A stretch of DNA of 64,000 nucleotides from Xanthomonas cannabis pv. cannabis (GCF_000802365.1 NZ_JSZE01000001.1:1-64000), one strand, 5' to 3'; counted from the first letter of the stretch, positions 17,050 through 28,300 are shown. The notes: a model not told the origin generated them from the sequence alone. Made by a program: numbers and translations.

Positions 17050-20000
17050 TTACTGAATCTGGCGCCAGGATTGGCGGCCACAAGGATAAGGAACATACAT
17101 GGGCGCCGCGCCTGCCACGTTGACGACCATCCAGCATCCGGAACCTGCCGGAACAACTGGGGCGGCTGAGCCATCCTTTGGATTAACCTTGGGTTCAAGC
17201 CTAGGTACGACCGATACCCCCACATCCTTCACAGGGGCGTTTCCGCCCGTGTTGAGCGAAATACCGGCAGAACCGCTAGCAAGCGTGGAACCACTGATCC
17301 CGCCCATTCGAACACCAGACAATGCGCCCACGCCAGTACGCGGATTCAGGCCGAATAGCCAATTCACGCCATCGGGGATGCAGCCGCTACTCGCAGCGAG
17401 CGGCGCATATGTAGGCATAAAGAGAATTCCCGAGACAAGCTCCGGATAACCTACGAATCGCTCGCCGGCGGGCAAATCCACATACCACCCAAGCGCTGTT
17501 GTCGGAGCAGTACCTACTTGCAAGCTGCGCGTCGCGCCGCCTGTAGCAGTCGTGACCGAATAGGGGGTCAGGTTCGCCCTACCTAGGGTCGTGGCGATCA
17601 CGCCATCCACCTGATCCGTAAAACCGTACAGACTTTGCACGTGTTGCGCGGAGCTTGGCAGGCTGTCGTCGTTGAACGAAAAGCTACCAGTACCAAACAG
17701 CACCAGGACCCCGCCATTTTCACCAGAAGCAGCCTGCAGTCCACCGGTAATGGGCTGCCGATAGGTGCGCCCACCTTCGGTATACAGCCCCGTCGTGAAC
17801 GCAGGAACGGTTACCGAAGCTGCGGTCGACGTAAGATCGAACTTCCAGATCGCACCACGAAGATCGGCGGCATAAACCGTGTCTGCATAGCCATCCCGCG
17901 TACGAGCCGGCACACCGGACGGGTCGACTGTTAGATTGTCCACGCGATCCAGAACAATGATATTGCCAAGCCCGTTCCGGCCACTGACCGCGTTCCCCGG
18001 CTCCGTCGCCTCGATCATACGAACGACCGGAGTCGACGACGTTCCGATGTCCACTACAAACAGGACAGCTTTGCCGCTGGCGCTGTCATAGCCGTTTCCG
18101 AAGATCGCTTTCCAGCTCACCGAGCCATTGGCGGCACGCACCGGGACAATGACGGGCTTGCCGAGCACGTGTCCGATATTGGAACGCACTGCGGCATCAC
18201 CGCTGAGGTCGTTGATTTCCCACAGTCGGCTTCCACTACCGAACGCACCCGGATTGGTCACATCCAGAGCAAATGCGCCGCGACCACCGGCTCCGGTCGT
18301 GCCAACCAGCGTCGTTTTCCAACTATTGCTGTAGTAGGTGTCTCCCACCGCTAGCGGGCCATCGACGAAATAGCGATGGTCGAACGAGGGGATAGTTCCC
18401 TTGACTGCCTGGTACGGCAGCAATAAATTGCCCATATGCCCATAGGATGTTGCAGGAATATAAGCAAAGCGTTCGCGGCCGCCAGTACCGGTCACAGTAC
18501 CACTGCTGTTAATTCCTCCATCGAAAGCATGTAACATTCCATCATTTGCACCGGCATATACCATGTATCCCCGACTAGCACGCTTATTTTCCAAGTAAGC
18601 GGTGTAGGTCGTTCCCAAGGTTCCACTTAGAGCCCTGTATCCGTAATCGTCGGTAGGAGCACTGATCAGCGGCGCAGAGTTGATTATATCACCGAGCACG
18701 GTGCTGCGATCACGAAATTTGCCTTTCTGCTGAACTTCCCCACTTTGATCACCCAATAGATAACTCGCCGCCGTCGCAGCGGTTGCCCCGAGATCGGTTA
18801 GGTGCTGTGTTGAACAGAGCGTTTGGCCGCGATAAAGCGTCTGAGAGAGCCCACAAAGGCCGTCGAGACTAATGGCCGTTCCTTCGAACTTTCGTACATT
18901 ACTGCCATCGTTAAAAAAAACATTGCGAGCATTAGGCGCGGGAATCTGCCCGGAAGCCTCCCACAGCTGAGTGAAGCGGGCTTCCCGTGTAGCGGGATCG
19001 ACCGAGGCCTGGCTTGCTTTAAGTTTACTCGACCAATCGGTTCCGTTGTTCCTTATCTGATACTCAGGCGCGACCGACAAGGAGCCCGTGCCGATTCGTG
19101 CCCCCGTCAGCGCCAATGTTCCGGAAGGCGAGCTGGGCGAACTAGCCGCGGACAGAACACGCTGCATTGCGGCCGTTACTTCCGCCGGACTTTTTGCATT
19201 GATGAATTGCCCTCGACCATTTACGGTGGCATGCCAAAGCTCATCAATTACCCGACCGTCGTCACCATCGTTTGGATCACCATTTGCATTCCAGTCAGGC
19301 GCGTTCGTATAAGGGTCGGCGGTAGCGGACTGATTAACTTCATAGATATTGCCTTGCGCACCAAGCGTGATTGCATAAAAATTCATATGCAAATCTTTCT
19401 GGCAGTCCAGCCGCTTCCAGTCTGGCGACTCCTTTGAGAGTGTTGCGCACTTGTCATCCACAGGCACCAAACCCGCTTGAAATCCCTGCCCGGATACTAA
19501 CGGTGTCGACGCCCCCGAATAGTATGAGGCAGCAATGTCAGCTATAGTGTTTAAGTAACCGTCAGAAAAAGGCAAGGCAGGAAAATCTACGGTACCAACT
19601 GAATCAGCATTATCATACCCAGAGACCGCGTCCGAACTATTCGTATAACCGTCAGTAAACAACATGCCGCCATTCTTTTGACATGCGCGCAATACCGGAG
19701 CACCATCCCCGATGCGTAAGAACTGCTTACCTAAGTAATCGACAGCCGTGCGATTCGGCGTTCCTCCTGATGGCTTCAGCTTATAAACCTTATCATATAG
19801 GGAGGCAATTTCGGAATCGACACCTACGTCATACATGGTAACGTTGGCGCGATTATTAATCGTAAAATACCCCACGCGCATTTTTTCGATAGTCGATAAA
19901 GCGCGCGACTCTGACCCAACGACAGCGAGAATACGATTGCGATGATACTGAAACCAGTTTGCGAAGTTCTTGCTTGCTTCGCCATAGGCATTTACATTGT

Positions 20001-20943
20001 TGTCGTAATTACGCAAAGTAATTTGATAACGCCTCATATTGCAGCCGGGACCACAGGCATTTCGAATTACAGGCCGATTAGCATCATTGGCCAGATAATT
20101 CACCGGAGCCGGAGCAGCTTCCGGCAGGTAGAAGGTAGCAGGCACATACCCGATTTGCACTCGACAGCTCGCTGCAACGGTGACCGTTGAAGCCAATGTG
20201 GTCCAATTGCCGTTACTACTTGGCAACCCATCATTATTCGCAAACCCTGCATTATTGAATGTATTGCATGATCGAGCAGAGGATCGGTAACGGGTGCCTG
20301 CCGGTATCGTCATCCCAGTAAGGAACTGGAAGAACTCGTCATTAGCCTCACGATATGCAAGGTCGTACTTAGTGGAGTAACCGGTGGAGAAGTCATTGCC
20401 GTAGATAGAAGGATCACGAGGATCGGCCCGAGCTTCACTAAATTTAGCATCCTCCCAAAGAGTTATGGGGCTCCCTTTTTTAGGGGGAAGTGTCCAAGGA
20501 TTGTAGACAACACTCGGATTATAATAGCTCGCATTATAGGTTGGCGATCGCGCAAACCCGAAGATGTCAAGCGGGGGAATCGCATCTCCCGGAGTATAAG
20601 CAGCGTTATAGCCACTATGCGGATATAAGTAGAGATAGCAATCCGCCGAGTTACTCGCGCATCCCTGAGCGGCATCAAAAAAAGTTCCGGCCGAACTGAA
20701 GAAACTGGTGCCATTCCAACGCAAACGGCCGTCCCCGCCTTTAAATATTCGCTCGAACGTCATCGAATTCGAGTCATCCACAGCCATAATAAAAGCAGGA
20801 GGAACCGAGGCTGAATTATTGAGGGGAGCCTGCGCCAACGCACCCTGCCCTTGTGCAGCAATCAAGTTGTAGACGAAGTAGCCACCGGCTGCGGCAAGCA
20901 CGATCGCGGAGACGACAGCGGTTCGGAAAATGCGAGGGGACAT
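17050..20943 (-). CDS. pilY1: PilY1, pilus tip adhesin and assembly factor
   Basis: Large tip protein of type IV pili, involved in pilus extension, adhesion and surface sensing. 1297 residues from the ATG at 20943. N-terminal hydrophobic signal (about 5-30), then a von Willebrand A-like part starting with the MIDAS-type sequence FIMAVDDSNSM at 51-61, and a C-terminal beta-propeller PilY1 domain (from about 780) with the repeated VYAGANDGMLHAFDGG-type blades and a Ca-binding-like Asp-rich loop DWNANGDPNDGDDG earlier. The middle and N-terminal DNA (about 18700-20800) is AT-richer than its flanks. It lies between pilX and pilE on one transcript. Confidence 0.95.
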   Translation of the reverse strand: MSPRIFRTAVVSAIVLAAAGGYFVYNLIAAQGQGALAQAPLNNSASVPPAFIMAVDDSNSMTFERIFKGGDGRLRWNGTSFFSSAGTFFDAAQGCASNSADCYLYLYPHSGYNAAYTPGDAIPPLDIFGFARSPTYNASYYNPSVVYNPWTLPPKKGSPITLWEDAKFSEARADPRDPSIYGNDFSTGYSTKYDLAYREANDEFFQFLTGMTIPAGTRYRSSARSCNTFNNAGFANNDGLPSSNGNWTTLASTVTVAASCRVQIGYVPATFYLPEAAPAPVNYLANDANRPVIRNACGPGCNMRRYQITLRNYDNNVNAYGEASKNFANWFQYHRNRILAVVGSESRALSTIEKMRVGYFTINNRANVTMYDVGVDSEIASLYDKVYKLKPSGGTPNRTAVDYLGKQFLRIGDGAPVLRACQKNGGMLFTDGYTNSSDAVSGYDNADSVGTVDFPALPFSDGYLNTIADIAASYYSGASTPLVSGQGFQAGLVPVDDKCATLSKESPDWKRLDCQKDLHMNFYAITLGAQGNIYEVNQSATADPYTNAPDWNANGDPNDGDDGRVIDELWHATVNGRGQFINAKSPAEVTAAMQRVLSAASSPSSPSGTLALTGARIGTGSLSVAPEYQIRNNGTDWSSKLKASQASVDPATREARFTQLWEASGQIPAPNARNVFFNDGSNVRKFEGTAISLDGLCGLSQTLYRGQTLCSTQHLTDLGATAATAASYLLGDQSGEVQQKGKFRDRSTVLGDIINSAPLISAPTDDYGYRALSGTLGTTYTAYLENKRASRGYMVYAGANDGMLHAFDGGINSSGTVTGTGGRERFAYIPATSYGHMGNLLLPYQAVKGTIPSFDHRYFVDGPLAVGDTYYSNSWKTTLVGTTGAGGRGAFALDVTNPGAFGSGSRLWEINDLSGDAAVRSNIGHVLGKPVIVPVRAANGSVSWKAIFGNGYDSASGKAVLFVVDIGTSSTPVVRMIEATEPGNAVSGRNGLGNIIVLDRVDNLTVDPSGVPARTRDGYADTVYAADLRGAIWKFDLTSTAASVTVPAFTTGLYTEGGRTYRQPITGGLQAASGENGGVLVLFGTGSFSFNDDSLPSSAQHVQSLYGFTDQVDGVIATTLGRANLTPYSVTTATGGATRSLQVGTAPTTALGWYVDLPAGERFVGYPELVSGILFMPTYAPLAASSGCIPDGVNWLFGLNPRTGVGALSGVRMGGISGSTLASGSAGISLNTGGNAPVKDVGVSVVPRLEPKVNPKDGSAAPVVPAGSGCWMVVNVAGAAPMYVPYPCGRQSWRQIQ

Positions 20944-20953
20944 GCCGGCAGCC

Positions 20954-21463
20954 TCAGAGCTTGAAGATGGTGTCGATCGATGCCGATGACGAGGCATCCG
21001 TCGCGGCATCGTTGGAGAATGTGGTGATTTGGTATACCGGCGTCACGGGGTCGAGTGGATCCCCCATCGCAAGCGATCCTCCGCCGATGATGCACGAGTC
21101 GATGCGCCGTACATTGACCGCTTCATTCACCGTGGTTGCCTTGCTGCGCCCCCATGCAACCGGGTCAAATGCCGCATCACAGTTCTGCTGGATATCGGTA
21201 TCGACTAAAGGGGCGCCTGTCGGCGCATCCGTACGATTAGCGATGGCCTCGATGGCACGCTCGCTCCGACGCGTCACTCCTTCGGCATTCTGAAATGCGA
21301 TATTGGCCGCCAAGTAATTAGATGCCATTTTTTCCTGCATCCCTGCCACTTGCATCCCCGCAATGCCAATCAGGGCCAACAGGATCAGCATGATCAGGGC
21401 AACGTAGAGCACCGCGCCACGAGGGCGAGCGGACAGAGGGCGCATGCGAGTATATGTATTCAT
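20954..21463 (-). CDS. pilX: PilX, minor pilin assembly protein
   Basis: A 169-residue pilin-like protein with a basic leader (MNTYTRMRPLSARPRG) and a hydrophobic segment AVLYVALIMLILLALIGIAG, which lacks the Glu at +5. That absence is usual in the PilX family, which parallels GspK at the pseudopilus tip. The C-terminal part has the PilX-type pattern with Cys in IQQNCDAAF and DSCIIGGG. It starts 3 bases after pilW and is followed by pilY1 after 10 bases. Confidence 0.92.
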   Translation of the reverse strand: MNTYTRMRPLSARPRGAVLYVALIMLILLALIGIAGMQVAGMQEKMASNYLAANIAFQNAEGVTRRSERAIEAIANRTDAPTGAPLVDTDIQQNCDAAFDPVAWGRSKATTVNEAVNVRRIDSCIIGGGSLAMGDPLDPVTPVYQITTFSNDAATDASSSASIDTIFKL

Positions 21464-21466
21464 GAG

Positions 21467-22633
21467 TCAGTTTCCGAACAGTCGATTGCGCAAGGCGATC
21501 GTGGACTCGTACGTCATTCTGTACCGCCCGTCAGTTTGAGCAGGTAGCGCAAAAGATACTCCTAAGGCGCTTGGATAGCGCACCGCAGTCGTTGGCTTCT
21601 CAGCGGCGGAAGGTAAAGGACTACGGGCAAGAATGCCGACCTGGACCTGTCCCACGCGTCTCCATTGGCCAGCTGCAGCAACATCTGCACCGGTGGAAAC
21701 ATCGCTTGCGATGGCTTGAGTGTTGATGTTGCCCAATGGCGGGGAGGTTGTGGACATATTGGCGGTCTGATCGAGACCAAACAGCAACTGCAGATTTTCG
21801 ATACCTTCAACCAGCTCCTCTGGTGTTCCGTAATCGTCAAGACCGTTCGAGCGCGCACGCATAAGCGCCGGCTCGCCCGTTGTTGCCGAGGTTCCCACGT
21901 AGTACACGAATGATTCGGCTCTGTAAATTAGCGCCTGCCCAGTCGGCCTCGCCGAATAATTTGACAAATTCGTTCCATTTGCAGTGACCTTGTCGCTGGC
22001 GTAGACACCCTTGAATACCGTTGCATGTGCGCAATCAGCGATTCCAAATAAAGTGGGAGCGGCCTGGCCGCCCTCGGTCAAGCGTAGGCCACTAGTAGCA
22101 TTGAAGTTGACCACGCTGTTACTACCCGACGTCAGCCCAGTGATCGGCACGCTCTCTGGCGCCAGGTAGCGCAACACGAGGATGTCGCTACCTCCGCGCG
22201 GGTTGAGCTTGGAAATCGATGCTGGCAGATTCGTTGGTACCGCCCAGTTGGCTCCGATCGTCAGGATATTGGTCGGTTTGGTGTTGGGCGCTTCGTAGCC
22301 CTGCACGCTAACACTGAAATCCAGCGGATGGCCTGAGCCACTAGCGGCCCCGGTAGTTACCACCGGGTCCCCCTCACCACGCACAAAGTGCGCTTGGTCA
22401 TTAACGCAGCCGAAGTGCCCTGCCATGCGGATGTCGCGCTGCAGAAACTCCAACGCAAACCGCCCGTTCTCCTGAGCACGCGCACTTCCTTCTGCAAGCA
22501 TCGATGCGGTACGGGATGCCGAGAAGACCTGAATCACGCCCAGCATCAACACAAGGCCGATCACCATGGCGATCATCATTTCGATCAAGCTGATACCGGC
22601 AATTGCAGGCTTGGACGGGGAGCGGGGAGTCAT
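21467..22633 (-). CDS. pilW: PilW, minor pilin assembly protein
   Basis: A 388-residue minor pilin. The start is the ATG at 22633, which overlaps the pilV stop (ATGA). The leader ends IAG, giving mature ISLIEMMIAMVIGLVLMLGV with Glu at +5. The long C-terminal domain carries the PilW pattern (QENGRFALEFLQRDIRMAGHFGC). A longer upstream frame exists but lies inside pilV and has no ribosome site. Confidence 0.94.
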   Translation of the reverse strand: MTPRSPSKPAIAGISLIEMMIAMVIGLVLMLGVIQVFSASRTASMLAEGSARAQENGRFALEFLQRDIRMAGHFGCVNDQAHFVRGEGDPVVTTGAASGSGHPLDFSVSVQGYEAPNTKPTNILTIGANWAVPTNLPASISKLNPRGGSDILVLRYLAPESVPITGLTSGSNSVVNFNATSGLRLTEGGQAAPTLFGIADCAHATVFKGVYASDKVTANGTNLSNYSARPTGQALIYRAESFVYYVGTSATTGEPALMRARSNGLDDYGTPEELVEGIENLQLLFGLDQTANMSTTSPPLGNINTQAIASDVSTGADVAAAGQWRRVGQVQVGILARSPLPSAAEKPTTAVRYPSALGVSFALPAQTDGRYRMTYESTIALRNRLFGN

Positions 22634-23109
22634 AGCTGAGACACCAAGGTGAAAGTTGTGAGCGCATTCGGGTTGCTTGCATCCCAGCGCTGGTCCCCCC
22701 AGCTGATGCCTACGGTGACTTGGCCGTTGGTATTTAGCACTGTCGCACTGGCGCCCTCTCCCAACGCCTGTACCACCTGACACTTCCAGCGTGCGATGTT
22801 GGTTGCGACCGTGAGGTCGGTTCCAAGGGGTCGGCTGCAACTGGCAACTGTGACCGTGTTTGCGGAAAAGGTAGCGTCGGTATACCAGGCCGATTGGAAG
22901 CGATTGCTGCGCATCTGGTCTAGTAAGTCGTAAGCCAGGTTAGTGGCCTGAGTACGATAGTTGGCGCTCTGCACGAACCGCACGTTAGCGGTCTGCAATA
23001 GTGCAAACCCAAGCAGACCAAACGCAAGAACGACGATGGCGATCAGCACTTCGAGCAAGCTGAAGCCATCGGACCGGGAGCGCGATACGAAGGATCGGGG
23101 AAGCATCAT
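22630..23109 (-). CDS. pilV: PilV, minor pilin
   Basis: A 159-residue minor pilin with leader MMLPRSFVSRSRSDG and mature N-terminus FSLLEVLIAIVVLAFGLLG (Glu at +5). The following helix QTANVRFVQSANYRTQATNLAYDLLDQMRSNR is the PilV signature. Its ATG overlaps the fimT stop by 4 bases and its stop overlaps the pilW start, so the three are translationally coupled. Confidence 0.94.
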   Translation of the reverse strand: MMLPRSFVSRSRSDGFSLLEVLIAIVVLAFGLLGFALLQTANVRFVQSANYRTQATNLAYDLLDQMRSNRFQSAWYTDATFSANTVTVASCSRPLGTDLTVATNIARWKCQVVQALGEGASATVLNTNGQVTVGISWGDQRWDASNPNALTTFTLVSQL

Positions 23110-23621
23110 TGGCAGGCGCCTTTCTGGGACGTGATCTGACCGGCGCCATTGACGACCAACGTGCGGCGCAATGCCTGCCCATCACACATGGTTGGCTGCA
23201 GCGTGATCTGCTGGTTGGTGGAAGCAAGCCTACGCCCCCTCCCATCGAAAGCAATCGCGGTGCCGGACGGGCCGGAATTGCTCAGCGACCGGTCTATCGA
23301 AACGAAACGCAGAACGGTGTCGCCACTCTTGAAAGCGCCATCTCCATCGGTATCCGCCCAAGCCAGCATTCCGCTCGCCCAGTTATTGTCGCAGGCCGTT
23401 CCCGACGCACTGCCGCAAACTCCCCCCCCTCGGCGATTGCGTATCGCTTCGCTGCGGGCAAGAGACAGTAGCCCGATGGTCTCATTGGCGCTACTCGCGA
23501 CGCGATTGGAGCGAATCACTCCACGAAAACTTGGAAACGCGATGGTAAGCAAAATCGCCAATACGGCGATCGCAATCATCAATTCGACAAGTGTGAAGCC
23601 GGTAGATCGGCGATAAGACAT
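23106..23621 (-). CDS. fimT: FimT/FimU-type minor pilin
   Basis: First gene of the minor pilin operon. 171 residues with a short leader MSYRRSTG and mature FTLVELMIAIAVLAILLTIA (Glu at +5), then the FimT/GspH domain (LLSLARSEAIRNR, WASGMLAWADTDGDG). FimT proteins bind DNA in some relatives and help natural uptake; whether this one does is not visible. The 188 bases between its start and ppnN should hold the operon promoter; I see no strong sigma-70 boxes there. Confidence 0.92.
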   Translation of the reverse strand: MSYRRSTGFTLVELMIAIAVLAILLTIAFPSFRGVIRSNRVASSANETIGLLSLARSEAIRNRRGGGVCGSASGTACDNNWASGMLAWADTDGDGAFKSGDTVLRFVSIDRSLSNSGPSGTAIAFDGRGRRLASTNQQITLQPTMCDGQALRRTLVVNGAGQITSQKGACQ

Positions 23622-23809
23622 TGGACGCTCCCCAGCGTGACTTGCTCAAAATGCATCGCCCACCCGCTGGAAACAAGCGCCCAGGGGATGAGCGGTCGTT
23701 TCAGGGGCACCGACGTGCGCCACCCCCCGGGGGGGTTCCATGTGGGCGGGCCGCACCCAGCTCAAACCCTTACCCCTTCCCGTCGAGAGGCCTTCGCTTT
23801 AGACGGCCT

Positions 23810-25195
23810 CTAGGTCACCACCCGATAACAAGGCCGGTAATCCCCCGAGATCTTCATCCGGCGCTGTTCGACGAAGCCGCGCAGCAGCTCGTCCAGGGCC
23901 TGCATGATGTCCGGGTCGCCGTTGATTTCAAACGGGCCGAACTCTTCAATGCGGCGCATGCCGTCTTCCTTGACGTTGCCGGCGACGATGCCGGAGAAGG
24001 CGCGGCGCAGGTCCGCGGCCAGGGCGGGTGCGGGGCGGCCGTGGTGCAGGTCCAGGGCGGCCATGGCTTCGTGACTGGGCTCGAACGGTTGCTGGTACTC
24101 GAGCGGGATGTGCACTGACCAATTGAAGTAGTACGAATCCTTCTGGTCCTTGCGGTGCGCGCGCACCTCGTGGATGCCTTCGGCCATGCGGCGCGCCACG
24201 GCGACCGGGTCGCCGACGATGATTTCGTAACGGGAGGCGGCTGCATCGCCCAGGGTCAGGCGGATGAAGCGGTCGATCTGCGCGAAGTATGGTGCGGCGA
24301 CGGTCGGGCCGGTCAGGATCAGCGGGAACGGCAGGCCCGCATTTTCCTCACGCAGCAGAATGCCGAGCAGGTAAAGGATCTCTTCGGCCGTGCCGACACC
24401 GCCTGGGAACACCAGGATGCCGTGGCCGATGCGGACGAAGGCCTCCAGGCGCTTCTCGATGTCCGGCATGATCACCAGATGGTTGACGATCGGGTTGGGC
24501 GATTCGGCCGCGATGATGCCGGGCTCGGTCACGCCGATGTAGCGCGTGTGGTGCTTGCGCTGCTTTGCATGGGCAATCGTCGCGCCTTTCATCGGGCCCT
24601 TCATCGCACCCGGGCCGCAGCCGGTGCAGATGTCCAGGCCGCGCAGGCCGAGCTCGTAGCCCACCTGCTTGGTGTAGAGATACTCGTCGCGCGAGATGGA
24701 ATGCCCGCCCCAGCACACGACCAGGTTCGGGTCCGACGGCTGCAGGATGCGCGCGTTACGCAGCTGGCCGAAAACCGCATTGGTGATGCCTTCGCTGGTA
24801 TCCAGATCGCCGCGCTGGGCCTCGAGCTCGATGGCCATGTAGGCCAGGTCGCGCACCACGGCGAACAGCAGCTCGGCCACGCCGCGAATGATCTCGCCGT
24901 CCACGAATGCCATCGCCGGGGCATTGATCAGATCGATGCGGATACCGCGGTCCTGCTGGTTCACCTGGATATCGAAATCCGGATACAGGTCGCGCGCGGC
25001 GCGCGGGTCGTCCGAGGCACTGCCACTGGTCAGCACGGCCAGCGCGCAACGGCGCAACAGCTCGTGCATGCCGCCACTGGAGGCATCGCGCAGCCTGGCC
25101 ACTTCCGCCTTGGACAAGACGTCCAGGCCACCACGCGGGTAGATCCGCGCATCCACCACCGGCAGCGCCCGTGCTGCCGTACTGCTGAGTTCCAT
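23810..25195 (-). CDS. ppnN: PpnN (YgdH), nucleotide 5'-monophosphate nucleosidase
   Basis: Splits purine and pyrimidine nucleoside monophosphates into base and ribose 5-phosphate; in E. coli it is tuned by (p)ppGpp. 461 residues from the ATG at 25195, the family length. The LOG-family core has GCGPGAMKGPMKGA at about 192-205 and PGGVGTAEE at 264-272, flanked by the N-terminal DUF4478 and C-terminal DUF3412 regions. An upstream GTG in the same frame lies in a terminator hairpin, so it was not used. It stands alone as a unit. Confidence 0.93.
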   Translation of the reverse strand: MELSSTAARALPVVDARIYPRGGLDVLSKAEVARLRDASSGGMHELLRRCALAVLTSGSASDDPRAARDLYPDFDIQVNQQDRGIRIDLINAPAMAFVDGEIIRGVAELLFAVVRDLAYMAIELEAQRGDLDTSEGITNAVFGQLRNARILQPSDPNLVVCWGGHSISRDEYLYTKQVGYELGLRGLDICTGCGPGAMKGPMKGATIAHAKQRKHHTRYIGVTEPGIIAAESPNPIVNHLVIMPDIEKRLEAFVRIGHGILVFPGGVGTAEEILYLLGILLREENAGLPFPLILTGPTVAAPYFAQIDRFIRLTLGDAAASRYEIIVGDPVAVARRMAEGIHEVRAHRKDQKDSYYFNWSVHIPLEYQQPFEPSHEAMAALDLHHGRPAPALAADLRRAFSGIVAGNVKEDGMRRIEEFGPFEINGDPDIMQALDELLRGFVEQRRMKISGDYRPCYRVVT

Positions 25196-25248
25196 AGCTT
25201 GCTCCTGTCGTATCTCAGGAACTTTAGCGTACTCACCCGCCCAAAAGA

Positions 25249-25274
25249 AAACGGCCGGGTTGCCCCGGCCGTTT
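25249..25274 (-). terminator. Rho-independent terminator of oar
   Basis: On the minus strand AAACGGCCGGG and CCCGGCCGTTT form an 11-base stem around a GCAA tetraloop, followed by TTCTTTT. It lies 28 bases after the oar stop. Confidence 0.9.
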
Positions 25275-25301
25275 CCGCAACACACGACACGCTAACCGCA
25301 A

Positions 25302-28300
25302 TCAGAACTGGTAGCGGAAGCCCAGCTGCAGCGCCCAGCGGGAGATGCCGCGATCGTCATAGACCGTGGACTGGTCCGGTGTGTTGAAGCGATACACGTA
25401 CTTGCCGCTGGCCGCATCGATACCGCCGTATTCCACGACACCACGCATGCCCGGGAAGCCATACTCCTCGACACGGCCCCACTTCTTGTTGAGCAGGTTG
25501 CCGACGTTCATGACGTCAAGCCAGAGGGAGGCCTTGTTGTCCTTGAAGAAGCCCGGGATCTCCTGCTCGATATGCAGATCGAACTGGTTGATCCAGGAGT
25601 TGCGTGCGCCGTTGCGCTCGGCGACCTGACCACGGCGAGCCGCCAGATACTCGTTGCCTTCGATGTAGTTCCAGAACGCCTGTTCTTCTCGAGCGGTACC
25701 GAACAGCACATCGCCGCGACCGGCCGGGATGTACAGCAGGTCGTTCAAGCGACCGTCGCCATTGGCGTCGTTATCGAAGGCGTAGCTGTACGGACGACCG
25801 TTGCGACCCTGGTAGATCAGGCCCAACTTGGTTTCATAGTCGCCGAAGAACGCATGCTTCCAGTTCAAGGTGCCGAGGATGCTGTTCTTGACCTCATACG
25901 CAGCGGTCGAGGCGACGTTTTCGTTGGCCTGGAAAACCGCGTTGTTACCGAGCTGCGAGCCCGAGGTGGAACTGGTGAGACCACTGACTTCATCGGCATC
26001 GGTGTAGGTGTAGTACAGGCCCCACGACCAGTCACCACCATTGAAGGGCTTGTTCAGGCCGACGGTAAAGCTCTCGCTGCCACCCTTGTCGGTGGGACGC
26101 GCGATGATGGCATCGTTGAAACGCGGATCACGCGAACCGCGCGCATCGACCACCGAGGCGGTGCCGCGCACACAAGCCGCCGGAGCGCCGGCACCGGTCG
26201 GGTTACGGCCATCCTCCAGCCAGCAGGCCGGATTCAAGCCTGCAGTATTCCAGTACAGGTTACGACCATCCTGACCCACGCGGCTGGTATTGCCCAGATT
26301 GAGCTGCTGGTAGTAGATCGCCTCGTTGACCTTGGTCACCACCGCCTCGGCAGATGCCACGATGCCGTACCAGGGCAGCTCGGTATCGAATGCCAGGTTG
26401 GCCTTCCATACGGACGGCTGACCCAGCTTGCTGTCGACGAAATCGACGGACTGCGTAGCGCCATTCAACGAACCATTACCGATCGGCTGGTTATTGATGT
26501 CAGGCGTGAAACGAATGCCATTGGTGTTCACCAGCGTCTGGCTGGAGAAGTTGTAATCGGTATACGCCAGGCCGGTGTTGGAGTACGGGTTGGACAACCA
26601 CACGGTTGCCGCGGCACCCTGGAACAGGCCCACGCCGCCACGCAACTGGGTGGGGCGATCGCTGTCGAAGGTGTAGTTGAAACCGAAGCGCGGCTCGAAC
26701 AATCCATTCCCGTCGATGGTCTGGTCGTTGCGGAAGCCGAACAGCGTCGACGCGGTTGCATTGTAGGCCGGGCTGTTCTTGACCATCGGCTCGTCATAAC
26801 GCACACCGAACGTCAGCGTCAGGTTGTTGTTGACGGCCCACGTATCCTGCAGGAACACGCCGACATTACGCATGCCCCAGTTGGCCGCGATGTCGTCGAT
26901 GTTGCCGCTGTTGGAGCGTGAATAACGATAGTTCAGCGGGCGGTTGGCGGCGTAGTCGGCAATCGAGTTGAACGTGTAGGAACCGAAGACACGCTGACCG
27001 AACAGATTGAACAGGTCGTTATCTTCGTAGTCAAAGCCGAACTTGACGGTGTGGTCGTTCAAGAACAACGTGCCGGCAAAGAAGGCGTTCCAGGTTTCGG
27101 TCCGCAGTTCGTTGGCCTGGGTGCTCTGCTCGGTGCCCAGGTTGACGGTGTTGTTATTGATCCGCACAGCAATGGCCGGCAGCTGCGATGCAGCAGTACG
27201 CACTGCCGAGTAATCGCGGTACGACACTTTAGCTTCCGTGGAGAACGTGTCCGTCCAGTCACTGAAAAGTTGCGCCGTGTATGTCTTGAGGCTGAAGTCG
27301 CGGACGTAGTGGAACGAATTCAGCGACAGCGCCTGATTGCCGAAACCATTGAGATTGGCAGTGCTCTGCTCGCTCTCGCCGTAACGCACCGAGGCCCGGT
27401 GCTTGTCGGAGATGTTCCAGTCGAGCTTGAAGCCTTTCTCTTCGGATTCCGAATCCAGTGCCGGTAGCGCCAACGTTCCCGGATCGAACCCGTAGGTGTT
27501 GCGCGAGATGTCGATGATCCGATCGATATCCGCCTGCGGGATCTGCACGATGTTACTCGCGCCAGAACCGATCGGACCGTAGCCGGAAGCGCCGGTGAAC
27601 ACGCCCTTGCCCTTGTACTTTTCGTAATTGGCGAAGAAGAACAGCTTGTCCTTGATGACCGGGCCGCCCAGGGTCAAACCGTAGGTGGTTTCGTTGTCGA
27701 ACAGCTGCGGACGGATGTCGTTCTGGTTCTTGCCCGACCAATCGTTCTCGCGGTAGGTGCCGTACACCGATCCGTGGAATTCGTTGGTACCGGACTTGGT
27801 GACGGCATTGATCACGCCGCCCGTGGCGCCGGTGATGGTGACGTCGTAGTTGGCAACGTCCACCGAGATCTCGTCGATGACATCCATCGAGAACGGCTGG
27901 CGAGGCGTCGGCAGGCCGTTGGATTCAAGGCCGAACGCATCGTTGGTGCTGATACCGTCAACGCGAATCAGGTTGAAGCGCGGATTCTGGCCGCCCACCG
28001 AGATCTCGTTACGCGCCTTGTCGGTCTGCGCCACACGCGGATCCAGGCGCACATAGTCCTGCAGGTTGCGGTTGATCGACGGCAGCGATTCGATCTGCTC
28101 GCGGGTCACGTTGGTCCCGGTGCCCATCTTGTTGGCGCTGAACAGCGCCGAGCCGTAATCGCCACCGATGGCCTGCACCGCGCCCAGCGTGGTCACATCG
28201 CCGCCCAATGAAGCATCGACGCTATTGACCTGATTGAGGTTCAGGTACACGCCCTCTTCGGTCTTGGTGCCTTCGCCGGACTTGGTGATGGTGATCGTGT

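Noticed and set aside
24155-25387. 410-residue + strand frame opposite ppnN
   Set aside because: Shadow of a conserved gene and runs across the oar terminator.
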